DNA of 64,000 bases. Origin: Sorangium aterium. Its GTDB lineage: Bacteria > Myxococcota_A > Polyangia > Polyangiales > Polyangiaceae. Shown here piece after piece: positions 1-7,594 of this stretch. The notes under the pieces were generated by a model that did no database searches, had not been told where the DNA came from, and saw only the letters and a list, made by a program, of their open reading frames with translations. Numbering within the stretch: position 1 is the stretch's first letter; each line of letters starts with the position of its first letter. The DNA is taken from contig NZ_JAQNDK010000003.1 of NCBI RefSeq assembly GCF_028368935.1, forward strand, positions 1,178,001-1,242,000, given 5' to 3'. Position numbers and translations under genes: made by a program.

Positions 1-736
1 GGGCGTGCTGGTTGGGGCGCCCGGGCGCCGCCGCCGGCTTCTTCGCGGCGCGCTCACCCGGTTTCGCGGCTTTGCCGGCGCCGTGCGGGATCTTCTTGCC
101 TGCCGGCGGCTTCGCGGGCGCCTTCGTCGGCGCCACAGCGCCGGCGGGACCGGGCCGGTGCATGCTGAAGTGCACCACCTCGACGATCCCGCGCGTCGCC
201 AGGAAGGCGGCGAGATCGTCGAGCGCGAGGACCAGCCGGCAATCGGCGATGTCGAACGGGGAGGCCGACCTGGGCTTCGCCACGCCGTCGCCGCGGAACG
301 TGACCCCGCGCAGCGGGCCGGTGATCCTGATCGGCCGGTCGACCAGCGGGGCGCCGCGCGCCGGGGCGTGCGGGATCCCCCGGCGCTTCATCTCCCTGTC
401 GCAAGCGTCGGCCGAGAGCGCCCCGTAGGTGGCCGCGCGCGATGAGGCGGACCACGCGGGCAGCTCGAACCGCGCGCCGCCCGCGTCCCAGCCGCCGTCC
501 AGGAGGCCGGCGCCGCCGGCTGCAGGCGCGCCGGCGTCGTCGTCCAGAGGGCCGTCTCCGCCATCCACGAGCGCCGTCGCTGCACCGGGCGGCGCGGGCG
601 CCGTTGCTGTGGGGGCATCGACCCGCTCCTCCGAAGCGTGGCGTAGCGAGGCGATGCCGAGCGGCGTGAGGAGCGCCGCGGCGCCGATCAGGGCCGCGCC
701 CAGGGACAGCGCACGGCGGGAAGGAAGCACGCTCAT
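1..736 (-). CDS. Extensin-like family protein, 3' end outside the window (partial)
   Basis: The reading frame starts at ATG 736 and runs off the left edge without a stop, giving 245 visible codons. Residues 1-28 form a basic, hydrophobic N-terminus (MSVLPSRRALSLGAALIG) compatible with a signal peptide or single anchor. An Ala/Gly/Asp-rich spacer follows. A region from about residue 100 then carries the hallmarks of bacterial extensin-like C-terminal domains: one Cys in ADACDREMKRRG, then ITGPLRGVTF, then DCRLVLALDDLAAFL and VEVVHFSMHRP. After that the protein becomes a Lys/Ala/Pro-rich tail that continues out of the window. Bacterial members are exported and thought to act at the envelope; the precise role is unknown. 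The family call rests on motif resemblance. Confidence 0.6.
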   Translation of the reverse strand, partial: MSVLPSRRALSLGAALIGAAALLTPLGIASLRHASEERVDAPTATAPAPPGAATALVDGGDGPLDDDAGAPAAGGAGLLDGGWDAGGARFELPAWSASSRAATYGALSADACDREMKRRGIPHAPARGAPLVDRPIRITGPLRGVTFRGDGVAKPRSASPFDIADCRLVLALDDLAAFLATRGIVEVVHFSMHRPGPAGAVAPTKAPAKPPAGKKIPHGAGKAAKPGERAAKKPAAAPGRPNQHA

Positions 737-778
737 CTCTGGCGGAGCTTAGGAGAAACCGGGCGGCCTGGCAGCCTT

Positions 779-1075
779 CGTGGCACCGGACACGGTCCGG
801 GGGAGGCTCCCCGCAGCTTTCGTGGCACCGGACACGGTCCGGGAGAGGCTGCCGGCAGCGTTCATCGCACCGGACACGGTCCGGGGGGAGGCTCCCCGCA
901 GCCTTCGTGGCACCGGACACGGTCCGGGAGAGGCTGCCGGCAGCGTTCATCGCACCGGACACGGTCCGGGAGGAGGCTCCCGGCAGCCTTCATGGCACCG
1001 GACACGGTCCGGGGGGAGGCTCCCCGCAGCCTTCGTGGCACCGGACACGGTCCGGGGGAGGCTCCCCGCAGCTTT
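779..1075. repeat. Seven tandem 42-43 bp units with nested palindromes
   Basis: Units begin at 779, 821, 863, 906, 948, 991 and 1034, and a decayed eighth begins at 1076. Every unit carries the perfect inverted repeat CCGGACACGGTCCGG (6-bp arms, 3-nt loop). Each then has a second dyad of one of two kinds: GGGGAGGCTCCCC-like or GCTGCCGGCAGC. The two unit types alternate for part of the array. The array lies between the divergent starts of the extensin-like gene (736) and the hypothetical gene at 1477, so it could form cruciforms or hairpins or hold binding sites. Frames through it are open only because of the periodicity. Confidence 0.9.
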
Positions 1076-1476
1076 CGTGGCACGGGAGACGATGGCCCGA
1101 AACGGTGCTCGCCGGTTCATGGCACAGCACGTGCTGTCCAACCATCGCCACATTCAGCGCGCCTGTCACGGAGCGAGCAGCACCGGAGCCATTGGCTCGC
1201 GCTCCGCAAGGGCCGGGCTCCCTTCTGGCAGGGCGACGTCGCTATCCAGCCCCGCGCGGGCCCGAGCGCCATGGCGCAAGATTACGACGTTCGGCAGCAC
1301 GCCGTCAGAAAATCAGCCGGGAGGTCGATTGACGGCTTGGTGAGGGTGATTATCCCTGCCCGGAACGTCCGGTGTGCGCCTGACGTTCTCAACACGTCCA
1401 GCGCGCGGGGGTGAGGAGCACACCGTACCTGTTCTCCGCCGCTCCGCGACGACGAACAACGAGAGGTCATTCCCTC

Positions 1477-2430
1477 ATGACGAAGCCTTCTCCGCTCAAG
1501 AAGAAGCCCGCTCCCAAGAAGCCCGCGGCCCCGCCCCAGGCGGCGGCGGCGTTCGACGAGACCCTGCCCGAGATCGAGGCGCTCAGCCCCGATCGGCTCA
1601 TCGCCATCAACCTCGATATTCCCCGTGTGGTCTCCCAGGTGCTGGGCGTATTGCCCGGTCTCCTCGCGCTGCGCTCCGCCATCGCGGAGCGCCTGCCGAC
1701 GCACGAGCTCGCGTCGCTCGACCGGCTCGAGACCTACGCGCTCGCGGCCTGGTACGCGCACCTCGCGTGGCTGTCGAGCGGAGGCGCCGAGAACGCGCTG
1801 AAGCCGCTGCTCGCGGAGGCGGCCCCGCTGCGCGAGAACCTGCTGAGCGACGCCGAGGCGCTGGCCCGCCGCGGCCTGCTCGACGCGGAGACGGTCGCGG
1901 AGATCCGCGCCGGACAAGGGTACATCGACACGGCCAATGACCTCGTCGCCCTCTCGGCGCTCTTCACCGCGAGCTGGTCGGAGGTCACCGGCAAGACGGC
2001 GGCGACCGAGGAAGAAGTGAGGCGCGCCGGGGAGATCGGGCCGCAGATCCTCGCGGCCCTCGGCGTGAGGGAGCACGGCAAAGGACCCGGGCCGACCGAG
2101 GCCGCGGACAGGAGGGCGCGGGCGTTCTCGCTGCTCGTCCACGCCTACGACCAGACCCGCCGCGCCGTCACGTACCTGCGCTGGGATGAAGGGGACGCCG
2201 ATTCGATCGCGCCGTCCCTCTACAAGGGCCGCACTGGCCGGGCGGCGTCGTCCAGCGACACCGCCGCCGCACCGGCGGACGGGGCCCAGGCTGAGCCGAC
2301 GGCGCCGGCGTCGCCCGGAGCTGCAATTCCCGCTGCGCCGAATGGCGCGGCGGCCCCCATTGTGCTGAACGGCACGACGGCACACGCGGCGCCCGGCCCT
2401 GCGCCGAGCGGCACGGCGCCCACCGGCTAG
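1477..2430 (+). CDS. Conserved hypothetical protein with Lys/Pro-rich N-terminus and Ala-rich tail
   Basis: This is a 317-aa protein. ATG 1477 is chosen over an upstream ATG at 1411 because GAGAGG sits about 10 nt before it and the upstream residues are basic and composition-biased. Residues 3-25 are Lys/Pro/Ala-rich (KPSPLKKKPAPKKP). Residues 30-255 are helical with no transmembrane segment. The last 60 residues are low-complexity Ala/Pro/Gly. I do not recognise the family; it resembles the lineage-specific soluble helical proteins common in Sorangium. It is followed by 213 bp without a gene before the carboxypeptidase and shows no operon partner. Confidence 0.65.
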   Translation: MTKPSPLKKKPAPKKPAAPPQAAAAFDETLPEIEALSPDRLIAINLDIPRVVSQVLGVLPGLLALRSAIAERLPTHELASLDRLETYALAAWYAHLAWLSSGGAENALKPLLAEAAPLRENLLSDAEALARRGLLDAETVAEIRAGQGYIDTANDLVALSALFTASWSEVTGKTAATEEEVRRAGEIGPQILAALGVREHGKGPGPTEAADRRARAFSLLVHAYDQTRRAVTYLRWDEGDADSIAPSLYKGRTGRAASSSDTAAAPADGAQAEPTAPASPGAAIPAAPNGAAAPIVLNGTTAHAAPGPAPSGTAPTG

Positions 2431-2643
2431 AGCTCGCCGCTCGCCTCCGCGGCGAGCGCCCTCCCAAGCACAAGAGCTGCCTGTCCAAACCACCGGCGCC
2501 GACATCGCGCGCCCGCTGCAACACGGCCCATTCGCGTCCCGCTGAGAGAGCACTCCTGAGCTCGGCCGGCATCGCGCTTTGCCCGGTGCCGGCCGGAACG
2601 ATCGTGCCTTGCCGCTCTCCACGGAATTTGCTCGACTCCCGCG

Positions 2644-4479
2644 ATGTTTCACCCCCGCGCCGCGCTCCTTCATCACACCGCCGCCCTCGGGATCGCGCTG
2701 GCCGCGCTGCTCGCGCCCCGCCAGGCCACGGCGCGCGGCGCGTCGGCCGGCGGCGGGCCAGCGCCTTCTGCGCGCCCCGCGCCGCCCTCGCTCGTCACCG
2801 AGGCCGAGCGGACCGGCTTCCGGCGCACGGGTCGTTATGCCGAGGTCGAGCGGCTATGCCGCGCCTTCGAGGAGGCCTATCCGGGCCGCGCCCGCTGCGT
2901 CCGTTTCGGTACGACGCCCGAGGGCAGGCCCATGCTCGCCATCGCCGCCTCCGACGACGGCACGCTCGACCCCGCGGCGGCGCGGGCGAAGCGGCGCCCG
3001 GTGATCCTGTTCCAGGGCGGCATCCACGCCGGCGAGATCGACGGCAAGGACGGCGGCTTCTGGGCGCTCCGCGAGCTGCTCGACGGCGCGATGGCGCCCG
3101 GCGCCCTCGCGGCGGCCACGGCGGTGTTCGTGCCGGTGTTCAACGTCGACGGCCACGAGCGGTTCCGTCGAAACCAGCGGCCCAACCAGCGCGGCCCCGA
3201 GGAGATGGGCTTCCGTGCCACCGCGCAGAACCTCAACCTGAACCGCGATACCATGAAGGCCGAGGCGCCCGAGATGCGGGCGATGCTGGCGCTCCTCGAC
3301 GCCTGGGATCCGGTGGTCCAGGTCGACCTGCACACGACCGACGGCGCGAAGTTCCAGCACGACATCGCGGTGGTCGTGGAGCCCTCGGTGCCTCACCCCG
3401 GCGGGCTCGACGCCGTGGCGCGCGCCCTCTCGGGGGAGCTCCAGGCGCGCCTCTCGGCGCTCGGCCACCTGCCGCTCCCGTTCTACCCGGCCTTCCGCGA
3501 GGACGACGATCCCTCGTCGGGGATCTCCACCGAGCCGGGGCCGCCGCGCTTCTCGCAGTCCTACAGCGCTGCCCGCAACCGCATCGGCGTGCTCGTCGAG
3601 ACGCACAGCTGGGCCACCCACGCCGAGCGCGTGCGCGCGGTCCACGACGTCCTCGCGGCGCTCTTCGAGCGCGTCTCCTCCGGCGCGGGCGCGCTGAAGG
3701 CCGCGGCCGAGCGCGCCGACGCCGCGAGCGCGCGCCTCGCCGGCGTCCCGTTCGCCCTCACGTACCGCGCGGGGCCGGTCTCGCGCATCTTCCCGTTCCG
3801 CGGCTTCGCTTACGAGAAGCGAGTCTCGGAGATCTCGGGCGGCACGTGGACCCGTTACGACGAGTCTCGCCCGGAGATCTGGCGCGTGCCGCTGTTCGAC
3901 CGCATCCAGCCGGACCTGACGGTCACCGCGCCCGAAGCCGGCTACGTCATCCCGGCGGCGTACGCGGCCTGGGTGGCCGACAAGCTGCGCCTGCACGGCG
4001 TGCGTTACCAGATCCTCCCCGAGGCTCGCCCCGGCTTCGCCGTCGAGGCGTTCCGGGCCGACGCGGTGACGTTCGAGCAGCCCTTCGAGGGTCGGACGCG
4101 CGTGAAGCTCCAGGGCGCCTTCCGGCCGGAGCGGCAGGATCTTCCGGCCGGCTCGCTGTTCGTTCCCATCGCGCAGCCGCGGGCGCCCCTCGTCCTGCAC
4201 CTCCTCGAGCCGCTCGCGCCCGACTCCCTCGTCGCCTGGGGCTTCTTCAACGCCTCCTTCGAGCGCAAGGAGTACATGGAAGCCTACGTCGCCGAGGAGG
4301 AGGCCCGCCGCATGCTCGCCGCGGATCCGGCGCTGCGCGTCGAGTTCAATGCGCGCCTGCGCGATCCTGCGTTTGCGAAGGACGCGAAGGCTCGTCTCGA
4401 TTTCTTCTACAAGCGCCATCCGTCCTGGGATGAGCGCGTGAATCTCGTCCCGGTGTTCCGCGTCGCCGCGCCGCCGTGA
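2644..4479 (+). CDS. Secreted M14-family zinc carboxypeptidase
   Basis: The 611-aa protein starts with a signal peptide (hydrophobic stretch about residues 8-24). The peptidase M14 fold follows: HAGE (His128, Glu131) gives the first two zinc ligands, LNLNRD (about 197-202) lies in the substrate region, and VDLHTTDG (His230) gives the third zinc ligand. IGVLVETHSW (Glu319) is the likely catalytic glutamate segment. These match the M14 proteins that hydrolyse C-terminal residues or peptide-like bonds outside the cytoplasm. Residues 340-611 form an extra region that the classical enzyme lacks, probably beta-rich. The nearest plus-strand genes are 213 bp upstream and 266 bp downstream, so it is probably monocistronic. 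Substrate unknown. Confidence 0.85.
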   Translation: MFHPRAALLHHTAALGIALAALLAPRQATARGASAGGGPAPSARPAPPSLVTEAERTGFRRTGRYAEVERLCRAFEEAYPGRARCVRFGTTPEGRPMLAIAASDDGTLDPAAARAKRRPVILFQGGIHAGEIDGKDGGFWALRELLDGAMAPGALAAATAVFVPVFNVDGHERFRRNQRPNQRGPEEMGFRATAQNLNLNRDTMKAEAPEMRAMLALLDAWDPVVQVDLHTTDGAKFQHDIAVVVEPSVPHPGGLDAVARALSGELQARLSALGHLPLPFYPAFREDDDPSSGISTEPGPPRFSQSYSAARNRIGVLVETHSWATHAERVRAVHDVLAALFERVSSGAGALKAAAERADAASARLAGVPFALTYRAGPVSRIFPFRGFAYEKRVSEISGGTWTRYDESRPEIWRVPLFDRIQPDLTVTAPEAGYVIPAAYAAWVADKLRLHGVRYQILPEARPGFAVEAFRADAVTFEQPFEGRTRVKLQGAFRPERQDLPAGSLFVPIAQPRAPLVLHLLEPLAPDSLVAWGFFNASFERKEYMEAYVAEEEARRMLAADPALRVEFNARLRDPAFAKDAKARLDFFYKRHPSWDERVNLVPVFRVAAPP

Positions 4480-4745
4480 CAGGCCTCTCCTTCGTTTCGT
4501 CTGCTTCGCCTGCACTCCGGCTCTGGTCGAATGTCCGTGAGACCGACAGGCCTCACATCATTCGATGGATTCCGGCCATTCTGCGGCGCCGCGCCGGGCG
4601 AGAGTGCCCCGCTCGGGTTGCGCGGAGCGCGCCGCGATCGCATGCTCGTCACGACATGTCGGCCGGCGTGCGACAGCGGTGACGCGCGCGCGCCGGCGAC
4701 GACGCACGGCGATGTGATGTCGCCTGACGGCGAAAGGGGGGGACG

Positions 4746-5354
4746 ATGTTCCTGCGATGGGCGTTCGGCTTTTGTTCGGCGTTTTTCTTCGCTTTTCCTG
4801 CGCTGGCGCAGAATACGCGGATCGCGAACTTCACCTATGCTGGCAGCGGCTGCCCTGTCGGCTCCGCTGCGGGGGTGATCTCGCCTGATCAGAAGGCGTT
4901 GACGGTCATCTTCGACCAGTTCGAGGCGCACACAGGCCCGGGCATCGGCCGCGCCGCGAACCGCGCGTTCTGCCAGCTGGCCGTGGATCTGCGGTTCGAT
5001 CCGGGGTGGCAAGTCGCGGTCTTCGACGCCACGTACCGGGGGTTCGCCGACCTGGAGGCAGGCGTCCAGGGGCTCCACGAGACATCGTATTACTTCTCGG
5101 GGTCGCCGCTCACCTCGGGGCCGCTCACGTGGAGCATGATCGGGCCGTTCACGAACAACTTCTCGCGCACGGACACCTTCACGACCTCGGTCTGGTCCGA
5201 GTGCGGCACCGTGCGGCCGCTCAACATCAAGACGAGCCTCTATGTCACGAACCGGCTTGCGCCGGCGAGCTCCGGGGTGTTGACCAACGACACGACCGAC
5301 GTCCAGGTCCGCATCGAGTACGGCCTCATGTTCCGGCCCTGTCCCGGCCCCTGA
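4746..5354 (+). CDS. Secreted DUF4360 domain protein
   Basis: The 202-aa protein has a clear signal peptide (MFLRWAFGFCSAFFFAFPALAQ, cut after ALA). The mature part reads like DUF4360: GSGCPVGSA near its start, SPDQKALTVIFDQF, a paired Cys in RAFCQLAVDL, GWQVAVFDATYRGFADLEAGV, TSYYFSG, VWSECG, and a C-terminal IEYGLMFRPC. Four conserved cysteines suggest two disulfides. A purine-rich stretch (GAAAGGGGGGGACG) lies just before the ATG. The family is secreted and of unknown function, found in fungi, actinobacteria and myxobacteria. It is convergent with the next gene, and a strong hairpin sits between them. Confidence 0.8.
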   Translation: MFLRWAFGFCSAFFFAFPALAQNTRIANFTYAGSGCPVGSAAGVISPDQKALTVIFDQFEAHTGPGIGRAANRAFCQLAVDLRFDPGWQVAVFDATYRGFADLEAGVQGLHETSYYFSGSPLTSGPLTWSMIGPFTNNFSRTDTFTTSVWSECGTVRPLNIKTSLYVTNRLAPASSGVLTNDTTDVQVRIEYGLMFRPCPGP

Positions 5355-5372
5355 GGTCGGCAGGGCGCCCGG

Positions 5373-5405
5373 CGAGCCTGGCGCGGCGGTGCCGCGCCGG
5401 GCTCG
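5373..5405. terminator. Bidirectional hairpin between convergent genes
   Basis: A 15-bp stem with a GGT loop: left arm CGAGCCTGGCGCGGC pairs with 5391-5405, with one T-G wobble. It begins 19 bp after the DUF4360 stop and ends just before the stop of the minus-strand gene at 5407. There is no T-tract, as is usual in very GC-rich genomes. Confidence 0.6.
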
Positions 5406-5406
5406 C

Positions 5407-5832
5407 TCACGCCGTCAGGCAGCCGGCCGACGACCCTTGCATCGGCACGATGGCCATGATCTCCCCGGTGTCCCCGAAGATCAGGAGCCGCGCGACGATG
5501 GCCTCCTTGCCTGTGCCGCACAGGGGCAGGAGCGCGAGCCGGACCGCTGGCCCGTTGCCCCCCTCGAACTTGAGGGCGAGCAGCTGTTTGCCGTCGCACT
5601 CCTCGAGGAGCTCCACGTCCGCCTCGATCTGGACCGGCGCCACCCGCGTGCACGCCTTGGCCTCGCCGAAGCTGTCCACCGTGCAGCGGTTGGGATCGAG
5701 CGAGATACAGACCCGAGGCGAGCCCTGTCCGCCCACCGTGGTGATCTGGATCTGATGAACCGCAATCCCCTTCTGGAGCGGGATGGGCTCCACGAGATAG
5801 CCTGTTTCCAGCCGCAGATTCTTGATTTTCAT
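5407..5832 (-). CDS. Small cysteine-containing protein of unknown function
   Basis: The 141-aa protein starts at ATG 5832 (MKIKNLRLETGYLVEP); an in-frame ATG 84 nt upstream would add only Arg-rich, unlikely sequence. It has no signal peptide or membrane segment. Six cysteines are spread through the second half (VCISL, NRCTV, ACTR, EECDG, LCGTG, GCLT). Short beta-type segments alternate with loops (VELLEECDGKQLLALKFEGG), suggesting a small beta-sandwich or barrel. I cannot assign a family. It is convergent with the DUF4360 gene and lies 195 bp downstream of the RES toxin on the same strand. Confidence 0.6.
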   Translation of the reverse strand: MKIKNLRLETGYLVEPIPLQKGIAVHQIQITTVGGQGSPRVCISLDPNRCTVDSFGEAKACTRVAPVQIEADVELLEECDGKQLLALKFEGGNGPAVRLALLPLCGTGKEAIVARLLIFGDTGEIMAIVPMQGSSAGCLTA

Positions 5833-6026
5833 CGGACCCCCGCCTCTCGTCCGTGCGTCCCGCGATCTCCGCCCATCGCGGCGCCGCGGCGGCGCGCCTG
5901 CTTCCAGGAGAAGCACCGGTTGTGCCGGCGCGCGCGCGCGGAGCCCGCACGCGCGCCCTGCTCCACCATCGCGCTCGGCGGAGCGTCGTAAGCCGCCGCG
6001 CCGCCGCGCCGTCCGCTCGTCGAGGC

Positions 6027-6626
6027 TCAGACGAGCCCGAACTTGTAGGTATCAAGGAGCCTGGCGAGGAGCGCGGCGTTCGCCGGATCCACGAGGGAGC
6101 CGAGCTGGGTCACCTCGAGCTCCGCGCTGACGCGCTCGAAGAGGGCGGCGCAGATGCGGGTCGGATCGTGGCGCGCGGCGTACGCGATGCCGTCGGGTCG
6201 CCTCGGGTGGTCATGGATGGCGCGCGCCCAGCGGTTGGCGGCCCGATAGGACTCCCCCGACGTGAGGCGGGCGTCGGCCCCGAGGCGCGCGAGCCCCGCT
6301 CCCGTGAGGTTCACGAGCCGCAGCGGCCGCCGCGGCGCGATGCGCGCGAGCCCCCGCGCGGCGAGCTCGCTCTGCTCCACGAAGCGCACGCCGGTCGCGT
6401 GGCCGAACACCTCGATGAAGGCGCAGCGCGCGTCCTTGCCGGCGTACAGCACGCCGAACTCGCCTTCCGGCGCGTCGAAGCGGTTGTCACCCGAGCGACC
6501 GAAGTGCATCGGATCACGCGTGAGCCAGTGGATCCGGAACCAGCTCCTCCGGAAGATCGCGATGGGGAGCGGCGACGCCGCGAGGTCGAGGGGCGGGTCC
6601 GGATGGGCCTCGAGCGTTGTCTTCAT
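6027..6626 (-). CDS. RES-domain toxin of a type II toxin-antitoxin pair
   Basis: The 199-aa protein starts at ATG 6626; a GTG 18 nt upstream is possible. The RES fold is visible: FRIHWLTRDPMHFG, then DNRFDAPEGEFGVLYAG, then CAFIEVFGH with the conserved Glu, and HDHPRRPDGIAYAARHD near residues 140-155. Characterised RES toxins deplete NAD+ by phosphorolysis or glycohydrolysis and structurally resemble ADP-ribosyltransferases. In typical members the last motif reads Y-x-S-R-H-D; here the position of the conserved serine holds alanine. That may weaken catalysis or reflect a diverged subfamily. The antitoxin gene lies immediately upstream on the same strand, the usual antitoxin-first order. Confidence 0.8.
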   Translation of the reverse strand: MKTTLEAHPDPPLDLAASPLPIAIFRRSWFRIHWLTRDPMHFGRSGDNRFDAPEGEFGVLYAGKDARCAFIEVFGHATGVRFVEQSELAARGLARIAPRRPLRLVNLTGAGLARLGADARLTSGESYRAANRWARAIHDHPRRPDGIAYAARHDPTRICAALFERVSAELEVTQLGSLVDPANAALLARLLDTYKFGLV

Positions 6627-6778
6627 GGCGACTCTGTTCCGCACGGACGAGCGACAGGGCGGTCGACGCGCGCGACGTCCCGCACGTGCTCCGGGCCCGC
6701 GTGTCCGGCGTTCTTTGCGCGGAGGGCATTCGCCCGGATCCCTGGCGAGCGCGACGCCCTCGTCATCGCGGCGCGTTC

Positions 6779-7411
6779 TCAGGCCGCGCCTTGCTCACCG
6801 AAGGTGCGCGCGGCGAGCCGCACGGGGTCCAGCTCGCCGCGGCGGAGCCAGTCGAGCGGCCGCTCGCCGTCGAGGCGGAGGTTGCCGGAGAGGAAGAAAC
6901 GGATCTTCGCCAGCGGGGGGTGCTCTTCGAGGAGGGCCAGGATCTCCTCCATTCCCGGCAGCAGGCCCTCGTCCGCGAACTGCCATGCGGGGTAGAGGTG
7001 CCCGCGACCGCCGATGCTGACGGCCAGCAGCCTTCCGGCGGTGCGCTGCGCTTCGATCGCCTGCGGCGAGAGGTGCAGCCCTTCGCCGACCTCCTCGGCG
7101 GTGAGCGTGCCCCCTTCGGCCGCGAGGAGCGTGTCCCTCGCCTGCAGGCCGCGGAGGCGGGCCGGCATGAGCGGATCCGCAGCGGAAAAGAGGCCGACGG
7201 CGCTGGGCTGCCTGAGCGCCGTCACCAGGGCATCCGCGTTGCTGGGCGACGCGACCACCTCGCCAAGCTCGCTCTGATCGAGCCGCTCCGCGACCTGGGT
7301 GAGCGCGTCGATGCCGCGCGCCAGGAACGCGACCCGCAGCGGTTCACCGTCGTACTGGTGGAGTCGCTCTGCAATTTCCGCCAGCGCGCTGGAGTCCCGA
7401 TCCTTAGCCAT
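6779..7411 (-). CDS. ParS/MbcA (DUF2384)-type antitoxin partner of the RES toxin
   Basis: The 210-aa protein starts at ATG 7411. Residues 1-100 are a helical N-terminal segment. Residues about 105-150 look like a helix-turn-helix of the kind found in these antitoxins (LTAEEVGEGLHLSPQAIEAQRTAG, then HLYPAWQF). The C-terminal 60 residues match the toxin-binding ParS/MbcA domain: LLPGMEEILALLEEHPPLAKIRFFL, then LDGERPLDWLRRGELDPV. Known homologues repress their own promoter and inhibit RES toxins by blocking the active-site cleft. It precedes the RES gene by a 152-bp gap, longer than the usual few bases, so the toxin may also be separately transcribed. Confidence 0.78.
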   Translation of the reverse strand: MAKDRDSSALAEIAERLHQYDGEPLRVAFLARGIDALTQVAERLDQSELGEVVASPSNADALVTALRQPSAVGLFSAADPLMPARLRGLQARDTLLAAEGGTLTAEEVGEGLHLSPQAIEAQRTAGRLLAVSIGGRGHLYPAWQFADEGLLPGMEEILALLEEHPPLAKIRFFLSGNLRLDGERPLDWLRRGELDPVRLAARTFGEQGAA

Positions 7412-7594
7412 GGTCGACCCAGGGGACGATGCAGCGCGCGCGCAACGCCGTCAACCAAGCGCACGCCGCCTTTCTGCGTGATTACGACCATGCTGAACGG
7501 AACGTCAGTGAAAACCATTCCCGGTATCGCTGGTGTCGTTCTTCTTCGGTGAGCTCACCGGCTCCTGAGTTTGTCGGGGGCGTCGGGAAGAGGG

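Noticed and set aside
54-962. A long minus-strand open frame running from the palindromic repeats through the extensin-like gene
   Set aside because: It reads the repeats as SGATKAAGSLPPDRVRC-type peptides and then Arg-rich sequence. The family motifs are in another frame starting at 736.
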